Source: Aptenodytes patagonicus
Lineage: Eukaryota > Chordata > Aves > Sphenisciformes > Spheniscidae
Assembly (NCBI RefSeq): GCF_965638725.1
Contig: NC_134950.1
Span: 30,070,932-30,134,931, forward strand
Reading direction: 5' to 3'
DNA: 64,000 bases
Position 1 is the stretch's first letter, and every line of letters begins with the position of its first letter. Positions 1-30,631 of the stretch are shown here, piece by piece. Under the pieces are notes generated by a model, which ran no database searches, was not told the origin of the DNA, and saw only the letters and a list, made by a program, of their open reading frames with translations. The translations under genes and the position numbers were made by a program.

Positions 1-1576
1 TGCTCCCAGACTTGAAATTCCACCAGAGAAGACTAAACATAGCACAGGAGTGACATTTTGTTTAGGGAAGCGCTAGCAGATGGTTGCATTCAGCATGTTT
101 CAAGAGCCCTGATTGTCAAATGACAGTATCTTGAGAATTATCACGTCCCCGAGGAACAAGGAACCTAGACACAGAATGGGCTGATTGCCCAATTTTCAAA
201 ACCAGCATCAACAGGTAGAAAGGTGGAACAAATCCACAGACTGATGGTCTTCAGCATTTATCCTTCCTGACTTTTCTCCAGCTTCTTTCTAAACAGTTTT
301 ATGACCACCATTACTTGTTATTCCTGTCTCTCTGTCCCACACTACTTTCCTCTGCTTTCTTGTCCACCCCAGTCATATCCTGCCAAGCCGTTAAATTCTG
401 CTTCCTCCAGATAGCCTCCAGACAGATGGATAATAATCATCCATCCTTCGTATCTGCACTCCCATTTGGGTCCAAAGCCCTCTCTAGATATCAGCCTAGA
501 TACAGGATATCCTGCTTAATTTTAAAGATATGTGGTACCTGCCCTGTGCTGGAGGCCATGTATTCTGCTCACCTGTCTAGGCATCCACTAATTCTTCCAA
601 AACTCCTGTGCTCTATGTATGGTCAGCCATGTCTCTAGAAAAACTAGGCACCAACAGGAGATTTGTGCACTGTTTTGATAAAGTTTGCAGTTATGTTCAG
701 TTTTGGAATCAAGTTATCAGTTGCTCTGCCCTGGAAGTTTTACGTTAGAGTCCTCTGTAGGATTGCATTGGCCATCCCACACCTTTAAAGGGCTCCTTGA
801 AATAAACTCAAAGGAGTTGTTCAAGCAAGAAATTTGTTCTATTATCACCTGCCTGATAGTCACTGTATGGTCTTTACATAATAAACCCATGCAAGCTGCT
901 GAAATGTACTTTTTAAATTCATTACAATAAAACCTAAAAAAATTAAATCTTCACTTCTGAAATTCCCAAAGTTACAAAGTACAAGATGCTGGAGAAAACT
1001 ATAGTATTATGGGATTTACTGTACTTCAGACTTCTTCATAAAAAGCCTTAAGTCAGGGCTTTTGCAAGGATAGAAAAATTGCCTTGAAAACTGTACAGTA
1101 ACCTAATAGAAATTGAAAGCATGGGAACCCTCTGCTTTTCACTGGTTCCATCTATCTTGGAACTGTCATCTAATCTTTACCCTCGTCGTTCATTCTCACT
1201 TCTTGTCGTTATGGTTGCAAATCAGCACAGCTACAGAAGGGTGTGAAAATCTAGTCTGCCACATGATTGGCAGTATTTTTTATATCTTCAGGGTATATTC
1301 TTCTACTGAAGAAGACCAAAAATAAGTACCACTGTCTAACCTGGCCTATGAGAGATGAGCCATGCTGAGTTAGTTTGGTAAACTGTTACTTCCACAAGCA
1401 TCAGCTGGACTCTAAATTGAGCATTAACCGCTCTCTGAATTTACATACAGAAGGCCAGGTAAGAGACTTCCACCTCAGGTATGAGGCATCGGTCCCCCTT
1501 CACGCTACTTCTCACCTTATAAAACTCTCATCTGCTTTGCAACACCTTAATTTGAGCCTGCACTTGTTTATTCTCC
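1..1576. other. CNGB3 intron, no feature seen
   Basis: This AT-rich stretch lies upstream of the first CNGB3 exon in the window. Its short open frames have no family resemblance and no flanking splice signals that extend CNGB3. I see no repeat family or RNA gene in it. Confidence 0.6.
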
Positions 1577-1846
1577 AGGATATAGGTAAGCAATTGGCTG
1601 CTCATGGCTTAGACAGGTGTACTCTGCACTGGGCAAAAAACTGGCTGGACGGCCGGGCCCAAAGAGTTGTGGTGAATGGAGTTCAATCCAGTTGGCGGCC
1701 GGTCACGAGTGGTGTTCCCCAGGGCTCAGTTTTGGGGCCGGTCTTGTTCAATATCTTTATCAACGATCTGGATGAGGGGATTGAGTGCACCCTCAGTAAG
1801 TTTGCAGACGACACCAAGTTGGGCGGGAGCGTTGATCTGCTCGAGG

Positions 1847-2043
1847 GTGAGAACACTCAGCCCTCATTAGTTTCTGCAGAAATCAAGAGCACTAAACATA
1901 CTGCAAGTGTGAACTTAAAATAAAACCATACATATCCACTTAGTTCCCTTGCAGTAAGTTTGACTCTGTCCTACTCACTTGCCCGTACAGTCACTGAGAC
2001 AAATTTAACTCTGAAACAAGGCAGGTGCAAAAGTATTTTGCAG
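1847..2043 (+). other. Insert of about 190 bp inside the CR1
   Basis: This segment interrupts CR1 sequence that is otherwise continuous and in the same frame on both sides. It begins GTGAG and ends TTTTGCAG, so its edges look like a spliceosomal intron. It contains an in-frame stop at 1921-1923. I recognise no terminal repeats or transposon family. The exact edges are uncertain by a few bases because CR1 itself has similar bases at the junction. Confidence 0.55.
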
Positions 2044-2413
2044 AGGGACCTGGACAGGCTGGATCGATGGGCCGAGGCCAACTGTATGAGATTCAACAAG
2101 GCCAAGTGCCGGGTCCTGCACTTCGGCCACAACAACCCCATGCAGCGCTACAGGCTTGGGGAAGAGTGGCTGGGAAGCTGCCTGTCAGAAAAGGACCTGG
2201 GGGTGTTAGTCGACAGCCGGCTGAACGTGAGCCGGCAGTGTGCCCAGGTGGCCAAGAAGGCCAATGGCATCCTGGCCTGTATCAGAACTAGTGTGGCCAG
2301 CAGAAGCAGGGAAGTGATCGTGCCCCTGTACTCGGCCCTGGTGAGGCTGCACCTCGACTACTGTGTTCAGTTTTGGGCCCCTCGCTACAAGAAAAACACT
2401 GAGGTGCTGGAGC

Positions 2414-2418
2414 GCATC
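2414..2418. repeat. Target-site duplication, left copy
   Basis: GCATC directly precedes the TG start of the solo LTR and is repeated at 3175-3179 directly after its CA end. Confidence 0.7.
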
Positions 2419-3174
2419 TGTTGTGGTTTAACCAGGCAGGCAGCTAAGCACCACACAGCCATTCACTCACTCCCCCCCCGGCCAGTGGGACGGGGAGAGA
2501 ATCAGGAAGAAAAAAGTAAAGTTATGGGTTGAGATAAAGATATTTTAATAGGACAGAAAAGGAAGGGAAAATAGTAATAATGATAAAAGAATACACAAAA
2601 TAAGTGATGCACAATGCAATTGCTCACCACCAGCCAACCGATGCCCAGCCAGTTCCCGAGCAGCAGTTGCCACCCCTGGCTAACTCCCCCCAGTTTATAT
2701 ACTGAGCATGACGTCACATGGTATGGAATATCCCTTTGGCCAGTTTGGGTCAGCTGTCCTGGCTGTGCCCCCTCCCAGCTTAGAATCATAGAATCATTAA
2801 GGTTGGAAGAGACCTCTAAGATTATCGAGTCCAACCATCAACGCAACACCATCATGCCCGCTAAACCATGTCCCTAAGCGCCACATCTACACGTCTTTTA
2901 AATACCTCCAGGGATGGGGACTCAACCACTTCCCTGGGCAGCCTCTTCCAATGTTTAACCACTCTTTCAGTAAAGACATTTTTCCTCATGTCCAATCTAA
3001 ACCTCCCCTGCCGCAACTTGAGGCCATTTCTTCTCGTCCTATCGCTAGTTACTTGGGAGAAGAGACCGACACCCACCTCACTACAACCTCCTTTCAGGTA
3101 GTTGTAGAGAGCGATGAGGTCTCCCCTCAGCCTCCTTTTCTCCAGGCTAAACAAATTAACTCTATCCCAGGACA
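2419..3174 (+). mobile_element. Endogenous retrovirus solo LTR with 5-bp TSD
   Basis: The segment starts with TG (TGTTGTGGTTTAAC) and ends with CA (CTATCCCAGGACA). It is flanked by a direct 5-bp duplication GCATC at 2414-2418 and 3175-3179, as expected of retroviral integration. The left part (2419 to about 2781) and the short right end (3155-3174) resemble a common avian ERV LTR recalled from bird genomes. No internal retroviral coding sequence is present, so it is a solo LTR. Its middle is occupied by an antisense CR1, and some LTR sequence appears lost there. The exact family name was not determined. Confidence 0.75.
2782..3154 (-). mobile_element. CR1 LINE 3' fragment, antisense, nested in LTR
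   Basis: On the plus strand the fragment begins with the reversed CR1 tail (AGAATCATAGAATCAT) and continues through the reverse complement of the CR1 3' end to CTAAACAA at 3154. It is flanked on both sides by LTR sequence, so it inserted after the LTR. It forms a long inverted repeat with the right half of the outer CR1 (3252-3635), leaving a spacer of 97 bases. Confidence 0.88.
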
Positions 3175-3179
3175 GCATC
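3175..3179. repeat. Target-site duplication, right copy
   Basis: GCATC directly follows the CA end of the solo LTR and matches 2414-2418. CR1 sequence continues from base 3180. Confidence 0.7.
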
Positions 3180-3853
3180 CAAAGAAGGGCAATGAAGCTG
3201 GTGAAGGGTCTAGAGCACAAGACTTACAAGGAGCAGCTGAGGGAACTGGGGTTGTTTAGCCTGCAGAAAAGGAGGCTCAGAGGAGACCTCATCGCTCTCT
3301 ACAACTACCTGAAAGGAGGTTGTAGCGAGGTGGGTGTCAGTCTCTTCTCCCAAGTAACAAGCGATAGGACGAGAGGAAATGGCCTCAAGTTGCGCCAGGG
3401 GAGGTTTAGATTGGATATTGGGAAAAATTTCTTCACTGAAAGGGTTGTCAAGCATTGGACCAGGCTGCCCAGGGAAGTGGTGGAGTCACCATCCCTGGAG
3501 GTATTTAAAAGACGTGTAGACATGGTGTTTAGGGACACGGTTTAGTGGTGGACTTGGCAGTGTTAGGTTTACAGTTGGACTCGATGATCTTAGAGGTCTT
3601 TTCCAACCTAAATGATTCTATGATTCTGTGATTCTAAGTCCAAATTAGAACAGTAGCCTCCAACTCTACCAGAGCCTAGGGTAAAGCCCTTATCCTTTCC
3701 AGCTTTGCTTTTGCCACTGGACCTGGGACACAAAAAAAAAATTCGCTGGAAAAGTTGTCAGATTTTCGTCCATGAATGTGACATTTTAGCTTTGCAGGAA
3801 CTTTGCTCAGTTTCACAGCACTGCTGCGTGTTCTCATACCTTCCTGTCTCCAG

Positions 3854-4034
3854 GGTGCTGCTGATGCAGAAGGGGAAACCTGCTCCAGGACCACCAGTGC
3901 AACAACCACGGGGCTTGGCCAGTCTGTTTGGGCAGAAACAGGAAACTCCAAAATTGTTTAAAGCGATACTTGGAGGTAAAGGAAAAGAAGGCCTTTCTAG
4001 CCTGCTGCAGCTGAAGAAAGAACAAGACACTCAG
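3854..4034 (+). CDS. CNGB3: CNGB3 penultimate exon
   Basis: The acceptor is TGTCTCCAG before 3854 and the donor is CAG|GTAATT after 4034. The first base completes a split codon and the exon ends in phase 0 with a Gln codon. Confidence 0.9.
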
Positions 4035-5433
4035 GTAATTCTACGGAAAATAGAGTAGTTAATTTCAGGTGCTGGAGGGAAACAGTAAAGATACTGGGAG
4101 GGCCTAGGCAAACACAGTAGATGAAAATGTAGCCTTACTGCAATCAATGGCAAAAACTGCCAGTAGCTGAGATATAATCACTGTACCTAATCTCTGTAAA
4201 CACTACTTCTAAAATTTGGCTCAAATCTTCCTGGACCTGGACTCTATGCAGAGCAGAGAAAACAAAAGCAAAGAAAAAGCAAGGAAAAAAGCAAGCAAAC
4301 AAAAATCCTCAAAGAAAGTAAGGATAAAATAGACTTTACAAAGACCCTAAGGGCATCTGATCTTCTAATTTTATGTAAACAACAGTAAATACAGAAATAT
4401 CCTAACACAGTAATCTGATCCAGTTGACTCAAGCACACAGTGAACTTTCCAATTCAAAGTCAGATCTTTGGTTGTCACAAATCCTGAGGACAAAATTTAA
4501 AGCTTAGCCCACACAGCTAAAACTAATTAAATCTCTAATATATGGCACTTATGAAAAAACTGTTATTTTAGTTGATGAAAAATAATTCCCACATTATATT
4601 CTGTTCTGAGGAATGTTAATAAGAACCTGCTCAGTTCTACATATTTACCCAAAGGTGGCAGAATTCTGTCTTTATAGCTGAACTGGCAGTGTTTTTATTT
4701 TTTTAAGTTAAATAAAGATCTTTGCTTACACAAATGACTACAACACTATGATTGGAACAGAAACATTGCTCAATTTCATGTGTATTTGTGAACTTAATAG
4801 CAAATAGGCTTGGCCAAGGAACCGTGGCACCAGGCAATATGTCAAGATTTACATAACACTTTTTCTTTCTGTACTAGTGCAAGAACATAAAGGAAGGCAA
4901 GACCTAAGGAAGGGTTGAGTGCCCCAAACCGTGCCTGTTTCATCCTGCTGTATTAATAAGAAACAGATACTATCGCTATCTACAAGCTTTTCCTAGGTTT
5001 TATGTTGATATTCTGGTTCTGAAATCGCATTTTTCATTTAGAAACTCATTTTCAGCAGCTAAATACAAATTTCATACGTTGCATACCATTAATCACAGTA
5101 TCCATGCTGTGCCTTTCCACTGCATATACAGAATAGAACGACTTCCTGAATTTCTTCTGCAGCATTGGAAAACATTTAACTTTTTGTTTCTAGGAAACTC
5201 AAGCTGAAGCAGAGAATAAGCCTAAACAAGAGGAGAAGAAACCTGTGGAGCCTGCAGCCTCATCTGCACCCCCTGCACAAAAGGAAGAGCCGAATGCAGA
5301 TGCTAAGCCTAAACCACCTGCAGTTTTGCACAGAGGAACCACTAACGAGTCACTGATCATTACTATGTCTCCATCCCCCAAAACAGAAGAAGGAGAGATC
5401 CTTAAAGTTGAAGTTAAAGAGAAAAAAAAATAA
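3854..5433 (+). CDS. CNGB3: Cyclic nucleotide-gated channel beta-3, C-terminal exons
   Basis: CNGB3 is the beta subunit of the cone photoreceptor cGMP-gated cation channel in the outer-segment membrane. Only the last two coding exons are here: 3854-4034 (61 codons, the first split) and 5194-5433, joined in phase 0 with stop TAA at 5431-5433. They encode the cytoplasmic tail after the cyclic-nucleotide-binding domain. The first exon carries RVLLMQKGK and the block EETPKLFK-like (QETPKLFKAILGG), which matches the recalled human tail. The second ends with ESLIITMSPSPKTEEGE and EVKEKKK, matching the human C-terminus. Between them lies a low-complexity E/K/P-rich linker. The human linker has KENEDK repeats that are absent here. 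The rest of the gene is upstream of the window. In bird and human alike it neighbours CPNE3. Confidence 0.92.
4035..5193 (+). other. CNGB3: CNGB3 last intron
   Basis: The intron runs from GTAATT to TTTGTTTCTAG. It is AT-rich and I see no repeat or other gene in it. Confidence 0.85.
5194..5433 (+). CDS. CNGB3: CNGB3 terminal coding exon
   Basis: The exon encodes 79 residues and a TAA stop. It is rich in Glu, Lys, Pro and Ala until the conserved hydrophobic motif SLIITMSP near the C-terminus. Confidence 0.92.
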   Translation, partial: ETQAEAENKPKQEEKKPVEPAASSAPPAQKEEPNADAKPKPPAVLHRGTTNESLIITMSPSPKTEEGEILKVEVKEKKK

Positions 5434-6142
5434 ATAGGTGGTGCTTTGGGCTGTGGCCTTGCTGAATTCAGAGGGCTAGTGTGACTGCTTTTGGGTACAA
5501 AAGATTAAAAGTAGAGACTACTCAAAAGAAAAATCTACCCCAGCTCCTCCTCTTCTCTTCTTCCTCTCCTGCGACAGCTGGACAAATTATTTATATACTT
5601 ACCTCGTAACCTTGAGCCTGAAGAGAGAACTTCTGGTGTAATAGGAATTAGAGCTCAGACTATTTTGGGACCACCTGTTTCTTGTTTGATCCATGCTCTC
5701 CCTTATCTCTTACTGTCTTGTTCCTGCTTCTCCTCTTCCCTCTACTGTTTATCCTCGCTTTCTTATTGCTGTTCCTGTTGCTCAGTTTGCTCTGAATTTT
5801 TGTATGCGTTCTCTTCTGTTTTCTTTTCTGGTTCCCCATAGTTATCCTTTTTCTTGTTACTGCCCTATTGTTGCTGAGGTTACTTACGTTTCTCTCAATC
5901 CTTCTCTCTCCTCCCCTTATACTTGTAATCAGTGACCCGCTTTTGTGACTAGCGTAGCTCAGTGCAGAAAGCTGTGATGCTGTGTGTTGGGACGTTTTAG
6001 CTTGGGACAGAGGGCTACAAAACAAAACCATTGTCAAAAGATAATCACAAAATACACAACGGGGAAGCAAATTGCAGAATTATTGCCAGCCTTTTGAAAG
6101 CATGAGCATCTGCTCGAGCTGTCTTTGACTCTGGTGAATAAA
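5434..6142 (+). other. CNGB3: CNGB3 3' UTR (probable)
   Basis: Non-coding sequence follows the CNGB3 stop and includes a pyrimidine-rich tract at about 5690-5930. The first plus-strand AATAAA is at 6137-6142 and a second is at 6319-6324. Either could set the 3' end. Confidence 0.5.
6137..6142 (+). terminator. CNGB3: Candidate CNGB3 poly(A) signal
   Basis: Canonical AATAAA about 0.7 kb after the stop codon. An alternative AATAAA lies at 6319-6324. Confidence 0.4.
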
Positions 6143-9100
6143 CATGGCAGAGACTTAGATATTCCCCCACCCCACCCCAGGAGTGACCTTTAACTTTGGG
6201 CTGCCGACTTACACATTAGATCTTCTCAAGGGGTTGGGCATTAATAATGCTCTCTGAAGAGCAAGCAGTTGATACTAACTTTTTGAAGAATCTTAGTATC
6301 TAAACTAGCCACTTCAAAAATAAAGGTTATTTTACAAAAAGCAGGATTTACACTTTCTGGCTCTGTGGTGCCTAGTTTCAACCAATGCTCCAGTTGTTCA
6401 CCTCCATCATAGACATCGATTGATGGTGCACAGTGAGCCCTGTGCCTTACCAGGGCTGAGCTACATCGTACCTGTGAACTAAAGTAAATCCTTTACCAGC
6501 GCCACAGCTAAGAGGGCTACAGCTGTCTAACAAGGAACTCCCGCACTGTCAACCTTCTGCAGCAACTCATCACAGAAAGGGATGCAATATTAAACAAAAG
6601 GCTGAAGCTGTGTTTTAAGCTTAATTATCAATTACTTTTTTCTCTTCCACGGGTTTGCGTCTCCTCTCTCTCCCTATCCACTTTTAGTCCCCACCGGATG
6701 AACGGTTTGGGGAACTAAAACCATTATACAGAGGCCAAGCCAAGAAATGGTAAGGGCAGGCTTCACAGCTCCTCAGCTGACCAGCCAACCAAGGAAGGCA
6801 CCGTGCCAAAATTAAACAATTCACTTTGCAGGCTATATGATCCCACTGGCTATGGGTCCTGTAGGCCTGCTCTGTAAAGCCTTTCAACTTCTCTAATCAC
6901 AGGCAAAGCTGCAGCCCAACCAGAATCAGTGGGAGCTTTGCCCAGGTAAAAGCTAAATGATTGCATTCCGTTATGTTGTATATTCCACACATCCTCTGGC
7001 ATGACCAAAACCCAAATCTCTTTCAAAAAGAAAGTTCTGCCGCATTAGCAGTGAGGTCAAGGTTCAATTGCTACATGGGAAGAACCATCTTTATTTGTAT
7101 GTTACTTGTTAAATTTTGATATGTAAGAAAAAAGGATGTCACAACAGAGGTAGAAAATTATAAGATGCATCATAAAGAATTATTAATCTATTGCATATCC
7201 AGGAATGTCTCAATACAATCTCAAAATGAGAAATATTGCAGAACTGCTTCACAAACGAGGCCTTCTGTGAATAATAATGATGTATGAATTCATTACAATA
7301 TATGGTTCTCAATTTTTTTTTTTTTTGAGAGAGAGTTGTAAAAACATTACGGAAGGGGGAAAAAAACCCATAAACCCCCATATTTTAACATTTTTATATT
7401 AATGAGTAAAGCGCTCTGTCATTGCAAAAGATCTGACCCCCTTCTGCCTACACAAATGCTACCAGGTAACTTCAAACATTTTCACTGTTGGCATATTTAA
7501 GTTCATCAGTCACACGCTGACATACATTAGCAAGTAAGGGCTGAGACTGCAGCAGCAAGCACTACACTGCAGCAACAGAGCATCCCACGGGCTGCTGCTT
7601 TGCTACAGCTCAGGACTGCAGGAAAGCCTGAGAGTTCTGTCTGCAGAATTACCACGTTATGCACTGCTCTCAAGTTCCTTAGACTCAAAACGAGAAGAGG
7701 AGAACTGTCAGTCTTTGCAGAAGATCACGGCCACGCAGAAGTAACATCCATCTGGTTTTCTCTGACGTCCTACTTTTCTGTTGTTGGAGCATTTTCCCCT
7801 TTCCAGAGTTCCTCCATTTTTAGCGGTGCACAGGGGCAGGAAGGGTCCAGGAATCCAAGCTGCAACTATTTATAGGGTTTTTACCAGAAGGAACAACACA
7901 AGAAAGGTCAAGATATAAGATGTATTAATCCTTTCAGGAACTAATTCTTGTGGATTCTTGACTGGTGGAGAAGTCGAGTGAAGTACTCTAGAGCACTTAG
8001 AAGACGCAACTTCCAGTATCAAAGCTCACTCAGGTTCTGTATGGCATCGCACTCCGCTGCAATGCTATGTCTCTAGCATCTCTCAGTTTCCCAATAAAGC
8101 TTCTCAGACTCGACTACACTTGAATGTAAAGAAACTGAAGGGTGGAGTAGGAGAATGTGTTTGAAAATGAAAAACAACCAAATCTCTGTGCCTCTCTACT
8201 TAAAATGTAGACGCTGTTCTGAAAAAAAGTTTGGGAAAACCTGATAATAATTGTATGAAATAGCATGCATGGGAGAACTCTAATGTGGCAAAGAGCATGA
8301 AACAGTCACTGCTAAAACCATCCAATTTCAGAGTATCTTCTTGCTAAAAGCCAGTATGAGATGCTTTATGAAATATACACTGCACATTCATAACCACTGA
8401 GTGAAAAGGCATTTTTCCTCTCATCTGATAATACTAGTCATAAATCTGAGCTGTTCAGCCTGTGGAATACTCATAGGAACCGCAAAAGCAGCATTTATCA
8501 TTAGACAGGAAATGCTGAACACAAAAGCACAATGGAAGAATAGCATACTGAAATTATATTTTTAATGCATAGGCATTGTAAATCAGTTAACGTCATCAGA
8601 ACTGAAATACATAGGAAAGTAAAAAATTCTGGTTACAGGTTCTCTCTCTGCTGTACATATGTATATATTACGCCCATTAAATGGCAAAAAGCATCTGATT
8701 ATGAAGACTGCTATACATCACTTTTATCACAAGGTGGTGCAAGTGACCTACAAGCACATTTGCTTTACAAAACTTTGACAATATTTTGCTTTGTCCCCCT
8801 CAGGCTAAGAAGGCATTTTTTACATGTAAAAATAAACAAACAAATGGCAAAACAAAACAACTCCCCCCACCCCCACCCCCACCCCCCCCTTGACTCACAA
8901 TCTGCTGCATTCCTTGACTCAGAATATTGCTTCAGCCTAACCTGAAAGTTTCCAAATTTTCCAACAGGCTGTTAGCTGTACACCTCCAAGAGAAGTTACA
9001 CTGAGAAAATGGCTCTTGCCACTGTCAGGTCTGAAACACTTTTCTTTTACACACAATAAGGCACATTGAGAAGTAGGTGTCGTTGATACGCTATCGAATT

Positions 9101-11548
9101 CCCTAAGCTTGAGGAACATGGGGGCACTTTTCTAACATGAGATAAAGAATTCTCTATTGTAGATACTCCAAATTTATGTGTAGAATACAAACAAAACAAA
9201 AAGGTTTATGTATTTTATATGCAGCAGCTATTTAGTATAATAATAGCTATTAACATACTTAAATGCATTTAAATGCACTTCCACAGCAACTTAAAACAGA
9301 ATTGGTAACAGCACTCAGATGCAGCATTATATTTTGGCAAAGAGCTCAGAGGAACTTCAGTAGTATCCTGTACTCCTATCAGTAGTACTCGTCCACGTCA
9401 ATGAATCTAGACAAAGCATTAATACTGCCTCCAGTTATCTCTGTACATGGAGCGTGTAGCTGTGAAACAGTTTACTGTTCCAAAATCATACAGTATCAAT
9501 TTGCAGCAGTATGATTTAGGTTCATTATAACTACTTCCTTGATCTTAATATTTTGTGTTGCATATCTGGAATGACACTTCATTATAATTCATATATAAAG
9601 TAGTAACACATTTGCACTACTCTGATAAAAAGATGACTGTAGATTTTTATATAAACACACACATGAATTAGATTTCAAAAAAGAGCGAGCTTGGCTTAAT
9701 ATGAAACAAAATCTCTTCCTTAGTATTCCACTACTGAAACTATTTAGGACCCGCTTCCACCAAGGAAAATGGAGTGGAGAATAACATATCCATCCATGAT
9801 TGATAACTAGTCAACTGTCTACAAAACATTTGGTATGTTTTACAGGATGTGTAAGACAATCTCAACACATATATCTTTCATCCATCAACGTTAATGTGAA
9901 TTCAGATTTTTGACAGGATTATACATGTATGGAAAAAAAATTAAAAACCACACAGAGCAGCTCCAGCAACTAAAAAAAAAGTCAAATACAAAGTCACATG
10001 CACTATGATCTGGTGCAATCTTGAGTGCCCAAGTATGCTAAACCTCGTGTCAGTCCATTCTGTTCTTACATGTTACAGCTGGACCATCCAGAATCAGATC
10101 ATTTGGATGTCTAACTCCAAACCACTTCAAATGTGAAACTGCAAAAATTAATGTTCAAGGTGGGCATTTTGGAAGTGATAAAGGAGACCTTTACATCCAC
10201 TTACGTTACATGCGCTGACAGGATCAGAAGAGATCCTCAGCAAGCAGTATGCAACTGGGAGACAAGAAAGCTTCGTCTGTCCACTAAGCAAACACAACAC
10301 GATTTACACGGGGTGTAAATGGTGAAGAGAAAACTCAAGCCAAGAAAATAAACCAGAAATTGTTTGCCCTAGAGAAATGCAGTATGATTATAGGATTAGA
10401 GCTTACAGACTTTTACGTCTTCCTACTGGGAGGGAAGAGGGAAGAATGTTTTTTTTGCAGGCACTTTTCATTAGTGAGCTCAGGAAAAAGAAGCATGATT
10501 CAAAATATGATGAAAACAATATAAATCAGGTAGCACTTTAAAGAACTGTCTTTGCTTAAAAATATGCAGCTATAAATCAGACAAAACTTTTTAACTAAAA
10601 CGTGAACTCCCACCTCACAAAAAGCCTTTTAAAGATCAATAGTCATGACTGTTTTACAGAAAAAAAAACCAAAACAAAAAAAAAACAAAACAAAACCCCA
10701 ACCAAAATAAAATCTGGAGTTCCCCTTTTCCAGCACCGTACACACTGAAACACATCTTACAGCCTTTACAGTAGTAGCCTCAAAGGCCAATAGTAGTATT
10801 CTGAGATGTTAGATGTTTACCTTGATTTACCCTAGTTATTCCTGTACTACCTTAAGAGACTGCATATTATATAAAAGAATATATACTTTAATGACTTGTT
10901 TGGCTCATGTTCACACAGCCCTGAATCCCAGGCATTGGCCAAAGGCACTGAAGTGGTAAATGTGAAGTAGGCACGCAAGGAGGACCTTTACACTCTGTTC
11001 TGGCACTCATCTAACTATGAAACTCCTGTGACAAAATTTTGGTATGGTGGCTTAATAGACACAGAAGCCTGAAGTATTCCAAATTCGTTGAAAGACGTAC
11101 AAACTTTTATCTGCTTGGTGGGGATATACCCTCTTTTTCATATCAGACTGGTTTTATGATCACTGAGAAACTGCAGTCCTTGGTGCTGATCCCCGCAAAA
11201 GTAACTGAACGCTCCCACTGGCCAAATTTATCAAACAGGCAGCTGGTCCGCTTCCAGCCGTTCTCCCCCTTCTCTCTGCATATGCAACCTCTTTTCTTCC
11301 ACTCTTACTTTTCAAAACAAAATGCACTCATGTAAGCCCTATCTCTCAAATCAACATCAAGTATTAACACAATTACAATTTTGGCCCTTAAAAGGCACAC
11401 TTGGCAAAGTGATTTGCAGGCAAAAGCTAACAGACATTACCATACAGAGGTGTGTGTATACATGTATACAGAAGTATCTTGAAAACCAAAGTCTGCAGAT
11501 ACAGCAGGTAAAGCAAGCACAAAGTCTCAGCTCCCCTACTCAGCCCAT
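6143..11548. other. Convergent intergenic region and CPNE3 3' UTR
   Basis: This region lies between the tails of CNGB3 (+) and CPNE3 (-). No coding exon or interspersed repeat is recognisable. The right part is probably CPNE3 3' UTR read on the minus strand. Minus-strand poly(A) candidates include ATTAAA at 10887-10892, ATTAAA at 8561-8566 and AATAAA at 7090-7095. A C-rich tract at 8863-8889 stands out and is listed separately. Confidence 0.5.
8863..8889 (-). repeat. G-quadruplex-type tract
   Basis: Four C runs of 6, 5, 5 and 8 bases, separated by single A residues, give four long G runs with one-base loops on the minus strand. Confidence 0.7.

Positions 11549-30631
<19,083 letters not shown>

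Larger units (their letters stand above)
1577..3635 (+). mobile_element. CR1 LINE, 3' part, split by nested insertions
   Basis: The plus strand encodes the C-terminal part of the CR1 ORF2 polyprotein. The reverse-transcriptase motif FADDTKLG (about 1798-1821) is visible, with the conserved [11 protein letters not shown] block just before it. CR1 sequence runs 1577-1846, resumes at about 2037-2418, and resumes again from 3175/3180 to the 3' end at 3635, which carries ATTCTATG-type terminal repeats. The segments are colinear with one element: the codons just before 2419 and just after 3179 are consecutive in the CR1 frame. The gaps are an insert of about 190 bp (1847-2043) and a solo LTR (2419-3174). 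The element is 5'-truncated, lies inside a CNGB3 intron and is not a host gene. Confidence 0.9.

Noticed and set aside
1375-2532. Two long open frames that could be taken for host genes
   Set aside because: They encode CR1 reverse-transcriptase sequence with its FADDTKLG motif and are broken by insertions.
2861-3545. Several open frames on both strands around 2.9-3.5 kb
   Set aside because: They are sense and antisense readings of two inverted CR1 3' ends.
5660-6070. Open frame of 136 codons on the minus strand
   Set aside because: It lies in the CNGB3 3' UTR. Its Arg/Lys/Asn-rich translation reflects the pyrimidine-rich plus strand and matches no family I know.
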